A model generated the notes under the pieces. It made no database searches and was not told the DNA's origin. It saw nothing but the letters and a program-made list of their open reading frames with translations. Positions 5,671 through 8,284 of a DNA stretch of 8,284 bases are shown here, one piece after another. The position numbers and the translations under genes were made by a program. Numbering within the stretch: position 1 is the stretch's first letter; every line of letters starts with the position of its first letter. This DNA is from an uncultured Clostridium sp. (GTDB taxonomy: Bacteria; Bacillota; Clostridia; Lachnospirales; Lachnospiraceae): contig CATWBR010000193.1 of the NCBI GenBank assembly GCA_958349075.1, forward strand, positions 1-8,284, in the 5' to 3' direction.

Positions 5671-7008
5671 CTATTGTGAGTCCTTCCGTATCTGCCTTAT
5701 GACAAAGCCCAGCGTATAGACGGCCATAAAGCCTGAAACCGCCGGCGCTATGGAACCGATTAACAGCAGATTATCGGGATAATGTGTGAATACAATCCAG
5801 ATGAGGGGAATTCTCAAAAGCAGCGCGCCGAAGCAGCAGCTAATCATCGTAAATACGGTCTTTCCCCTGCCGTTCATATAGCCGTTCAGGCAGAACACAA
5901 AGGCAACCGCCAGATAATCATAACTGCAGGCCCTGAAAAACGGGATTCCGGCCCGGACGATCTCGGGATCCGTATTAAATACACCGATCATCGTCTGCGG
6001 TGAAACCTGGGCCCAGACAAAAAACAGGCAGGACGCAAGAAATGCAAAACCAATTCCCGCTGCCAGTGATTTTTTAGCCCTGTAAAGTTTCCCGGCTCCG
6101 TAATTCTGAGCCGTGATAACGGCCAGGGCGCTGGCAATGGATGTCGCCGGAAGCATGGCAAACACATCGTATTTTCCCGCAATTCCCACCGCGGCGGCCG
6201 TGCTGACTCCCAGACGGTTGGTCACCGAAGTCAAATAGAGAAATGAGAGCCTGACCATACTCTCCTGGAAGGAGATGGGAATCCCGACGCAGGCCAGTTC
6301 TTTCGCCCTGTCCTTATAAATCCGCATATTTCCCAGGGTAAATGTAAACAGGAATTTCTTTTTATTCAGGTAAATAATTGAGACAATCATGCTGACGGAC
6401 TGCGACAAAACCGTAGCCAGCGCTGTTCCCGCAACTCCCATGTTCAGGTATTTTACAAATGTAAAATCTCCGATTATATTGAGTACGCAGGACAATGCCA
6501 CAAAATACATCGGCCTTCTGGAATCGCCGTAACCGCGCAGGATTGCGCTGATTGCATTGTAACCGCAGATGAAAAAAATTCCGCAAAAACAGATTGTGAC
6601 ATACTGCTTTGCCAAATCAAGAGATTCAGCCGGTGTCTTTAGGAGAGCCAGGATTGGGTCGGTAAAATAAAGCATAACACCCGTGAGTACAATTGCAACA
6701 ATGGCAAAAACAGACAATGTTGTTCCAATCGTTCTCCTCGTCTGCTCCTCATCCTGCATCCCCGTATATTTGCCTACCAGGATAGTGCCTCCCATTGTAA
6801 GGCCCGATACCAGGTTGGTAATAATCTGGGTCACCTGTGTTCCGGTGGAAACGGCCGCGACGCTCTCAGGAGAACAGTACCATCCCACCACCATCAAATC
6901 CACTGCGCCATACAGCGCCTGTATCAGGCTTGCTATCAAAAACGGAATTGAAAATGTCAATAGCGCCCGGAAAATATTGCCTTCCGTTAAAAGGTTTTCC
7001 TGTTTCAT
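5671..7008 (-). CDS. MATE family efflux transporter
   Basis: This 445-residue polytopic membrane protein has the length and hydrophobic pattern of a 12-helix MATE transporter, in two six-helix halves. Typical opening features are present: FSIPFLIASLIQALYGAVDLMVVGWYCSPESVAAVSTG at the first two helices (the substrate-path region of NorM/DinF types), GGTILVGKYTG after helix 2, and GYGDSRRPM after helix 4. The second half opens with GIPISFQESMVRLSFLYLTSVTNRLG. Such proteins export cationic drugs or metabolites by Na+ or H+ antiport; the substrate is not predictable. AAAGGAG lies 9 nt before the ATG. The gene lies downstream of a MerR regulator in the same orientation, with a MerR-type promoter between them and a repeat (7050-7174) in the leader. 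It was probably brought under drug-inducible control by that regulator. Confidence 0.95.
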   Translation of the reverse strand: MKQENLLTEGNIFRALLTFSIPFLIASLIQALYGAVDLMVVGWYCSPESVAAVSTGTQVTQIITNLVSGLTMGGTILVGKYTGMQDEEQTRRTIGTTLSVFAIVAIVLTGVMLYFTDPILALLKTPAESLDLAKQYVTICFCGIFFICGYNAISAILRGYGDSRRPMYFVALSCVLNIIGDFTFVKYLNMGVAGTALATVLSQSVSMIVSIIYLNKKKFLFTFTLGNMRIYKDRAKELACVGIPISFQESMVRLSFLYLTSVTNRLGVSTAAAVGIAGKYDVFAMLPATSIASALAVITAQNYGAGKLYRAKKSLAAGIGFAFLASCLFFVWAQVSPQTMIGVFNTDPEIVRAGIPFFRACSYDYLAVAFVFCLNGYMNGRGKTVFTMISCCFGALLLRIPLIWIVFTHYPDNLLLIGSIAPAVSGFMAVYTLGFVIRQIRKDSQ

Positions 7009-7049
7009 GATTTCTAACTCCTTTAAACTCCCTTATCTTTCGCTACAGC

Positions 7050-7174
7050 AGAATCCCGCCTGCGGGATTCTCGGCCTGCGGCGGGTTGCTTTGGCGACAT
7101 CATTCCTATCCGCCGCAGTGCGATCCTCGCGGAGCATTTTTATTTCATAGGATGTACTTTCCTATGAAATAAAA
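7050..7174. repeat. Interspersed palindromic repeat, copy B, in the MATE leader
   Basis: The layout is that of copy A: a 10-bp hairpin (7050-7059 with 7062-7071), a GC-rich core whose CTGCGGCGG pairs perfectly with CCGCCGCAG, and a 15-bp AT-rich hairpin (7138-7152 with 7160-7174). The core is better paired than in copy A. It sits between the MerR-type promoter and the MATE ribosome site, and its outer arm overlaps the -10 box. In the MATE transcript the GC-rich part would form leader structure about 40 nt before the start codon. Confidence 0.88.
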
Positions 7175-7201
7175 TAAACCCTCCAGCAAGTAGAGGGTCA
7201 A
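7171..7201 (-). promoter_or_regulatory. MerR-type promoter/operator for the MATE gene
   Basis: On the minus strand, TTGACC (7201-7196) and TATTTT (7176-7171) are separated by 19 nt, the over-long spacing typical of promoters that MerR-family activators untwist. The spacer carries a dyad with perfect 6-bp arms, ACCCTC (7198-7193) and GAGGGT (7183-7178), close to known MerR-family operators. The -35 box starts 10 bp after the regulator's stop codon and points at the MATE gene. The predicted transcript start is near 7164, inside the repeat's terminal hairpin. Confidence 0.75.
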
Positions 7202-7211
7202 TACATTTCTT

Positions 7212-8036
7212 TCATAATTTTTCTTTTTCCACCGGGATTTGAAGCTCCGTCACATACTGTTCCGTATCATCGCTGAATCCTGCGTCTATCAATGTCACTT
7301 CCACGGAATCCCCGCTCAGGGAATACCCCTTATCCTCCATACAGGTAAGCATTTTCTCATAATATCCGGCGGCTCCCTTATGCGTGCCTGTAAAGCGGAC
7401 CGCCAGGTAAATTCCCTCCGGCAGATACTGCTCCGCTCCGCTGTAGGAATCCCCGTCCTCCAGGATTACAAAGATACCGGAAAAATGTTCAAATCTCCGT
7501 TTCAATAGGTTTTCCCTTGAGATGGCGACTCCCACCTTTCCCAGAAAAATGGCCGGTTCCGGCAGGCTTGCCCGCTCCAGCTCCCTGATTGGGTATTCCA
7601 AATCATCACTAAGGGCTATCTCCTTGCGCAGAAACGCAATCTGACGCTTTTTACAGTAAATCTCCCGAATCTCTCCCGTAGGGGCGCCGAGAGCGTCCTC
7701 CAGGGAATTCAGTCTCCGCTCCAGCTTCTGTTCGATCCGCATCAGGGATTCAATCTTTCGTTTTGTATCCTGTTTCTGTTCCTCCATCATCATCTGGAGA
7801 TTCTTCACATCTCTCTTTTCAAAAAACAGGGCTATCTTTTTAAGCGGCATGTCCAGGGCGCGCAGATATTTGATTGTATTCATCCGCTCAAACTGCCTGC
7901 TGGAATAATAACGGTAACCCGAATCCGGATCCGTCGTCTCCGGCCGCAGGATGCCGATATCATCATAATACCGGAGCGTACGGATATTCACATCGAACAG
8001 CCTCGCCATCTCCCCAATTGTAAAAAGTTCCTTCAT
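7212..8036 (-). CDS. MerR-family regulator with GyrI-like effector domain (BmrR/BltR type)
   Basis: This 274-residue regulator has a MerR winged helix-turn-helix at about 4-73: FTIGEMARLFDVNIRTLRYY, then IGILRPE, YRYYSSRQFERM and LRALDMPLKKI. A long dimerisation helix follows at about 76-115, and then a GyrI-like ligand-binding domain at about 125-270 ending in YVTELQIPV, whose Glu264 is in the place of the cation-binding Glu of BmrR-type proteins. Such proteins bind hydrophobic cations and activate efflux genes by distorting a 19-bp-spaced promoter. Exactly such a promoter lies after its stop codon, facing the MATE gene. AGGAAAGGGGG precedes the ATG by about 5 nt. No copy of the operator is seen upstream of this gene, so autoregulation is not indicated. 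Confidence 0.94.
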   Translation of the reverse strand: MKELFTIGEMARLFDVNIRTLRYYDDIGILRPETTDPDSGYRYYSSRQFERMNTIKYLRALDMPLKKIALFFEKRDVKNLQMMMEEQKQDTKRKIESLMRIEQKLERRLNSLEDALGAPTGEIREIYCKKRQIAFLRKEIALSDDLEYPIRELERASLPEPAIFLGKVGVAISRENLLKRRFEHFSGIFVILEDGDSYSGAEQYLPEGIYLAVRFTGTHKGAAGYYEKMLTCMEDKGYSLSGDSVEVTLIDAGFSDDTEQYVTELQIPVEKEKL

Positions 8037-8147
8037 CTGGGCCCCCTTTCCTGCCCTTACCCCCGGACATCCGTTTTATCATGTTTTTCGTGCGCCTCGG
8101 CGCGGCAACTGCAAAAAAGATGTTTTAATGCAGAATCGTTACTCATT

Positions 8148-8176
8148 ATTTTACTATACAAAAATCCACCCATCAA
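8148..8176 (-). promoter_or_regulatory. Candidate sigma-A promoter for the MerR gene
   Basis: On the minus strand, TTGATG (8176-8171) and TAAAAT (8153-8148) are 17 nt apart, with 4/6 and 5/6 consensus matches. This gives a leader of about 105 nt before the regulator's ATG, containing a short GCGCC-GA-GGCGC hairpin near 8093-8104. Unlike the MATE promoter, the spacer is normal and carries no dyad. Confidence 0.5.
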
Positions 8177-8186
8177 GCATATTCTG

Positions 8187-8224
8187 CCGGGAAGGGGTTC
8201 CGACGGACTCCTTTCCCGGAACCC
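8187..8224. other. Two mutually exclusive hairpins upstream of the MerR promoter
   Basis: CCGGGAAGG (from 8187) pairs with CCTTTCCCGG (8210-8219) with one G-U. GGGTTCC (8195-8201) pairs exactly with GGAACCC (8218-8224). The two stems share bases, so only one can form. No T tract follows. This could be the end of an upstream unit or another small repeat. A 14-bp palindrome ATATGG-CA-CCATAT lies further out at 8259-8272. Confidence 0.4.
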
Positions 8225-8284
8225 GCCGCCTTATGCCGGTCCATAGCAGTAAAAAGGCATATGGCACCATATTATGTTTCTTAC

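Noticed and set aside
6683..7150. 155-codon plus-strand frame antisense to the MATE gene
   Set aside because: It is antisense to a well-supported transporter and extends into repeat copy B. The coding pattern follows the MATE frame.
8154..8282. Minus-strand frame open to the window edge, 42 codons ending in TAG
   Set aside because: It could be the tail of a gene beyond the window, but it contains strong competing hairpins and the candidate MerR promoter, and the product is not recognised. Too weak to call.

Overview
The window looks like a chromosomal accessory stretch from a Gram-positive Clostridia genome, plausibly Lachnospiraceae (Clostridium cluster XIVa). This rests on strong AGGAGG-type ribosome sites, one TTG start, a YdbC/PC4 protein, a DUF4349 lipoprotein and a dense load of small non-coding repeats. 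The species cannot be named from the sequence.

Layout. Positions 1-987 hold no convincing gene. They contain two inverted copies of a structured element (X, 621 to about 980; X', 1-170, cut by the window edge). Between them lie two units of a second repeat family (211-294 and 338-463) and a terminator that faces the minus strand. A minus-strand cluster follows, read from 3667 down to 988: a YdbC/PC4-like DNA-binding protein, an uncharacterised protein broken by a small insertion element, a CatA-like acetyltransferase and a DUF4349 lipoprotein. Divergent from it is a plus-strand HTH/WYL regulator (3901-4815) with a clear terminator. Next come a second, diverged copy of the small insertion element (4900-5037) and a DJ-1/PfpI-family protein (5081-5659). 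Converging on that gene is a minus-strand drug-efflux module: a MerR-family regulator with a GyrI-like domain (8036 to 7212) followed by a MATE transporter (7008 to 5671).

How the parts work together. The best-supported regulatory unit is MerR-MATE. Just after the regulator's stop codon is a promoter with a 19-bp spacer and a dyad, the classic form of a MerR-activated promoter, and it points into the transporter gene. Its -10 box overlaps the outer arm of a third copy of the repeat family seen at 211-463, so the repeat forms most of the transporter's leader.

The clearest mobile event is at 2985-3162. A 162-bp element with 12-bp imperfect terminal inverted repeats lies between exact 8-bp direct repeats (TATTTGAG). 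Removing the element and one repeat restores an uninterrupted 173-residue frame whose end overlaps the acetyltransferase start. No transposase, tRNA, rRNA or CRISPR array was seen. No complete new defence or biosynthetic system is evident; the novelty lies in the non-coding repeat families and their placement at gene control points.
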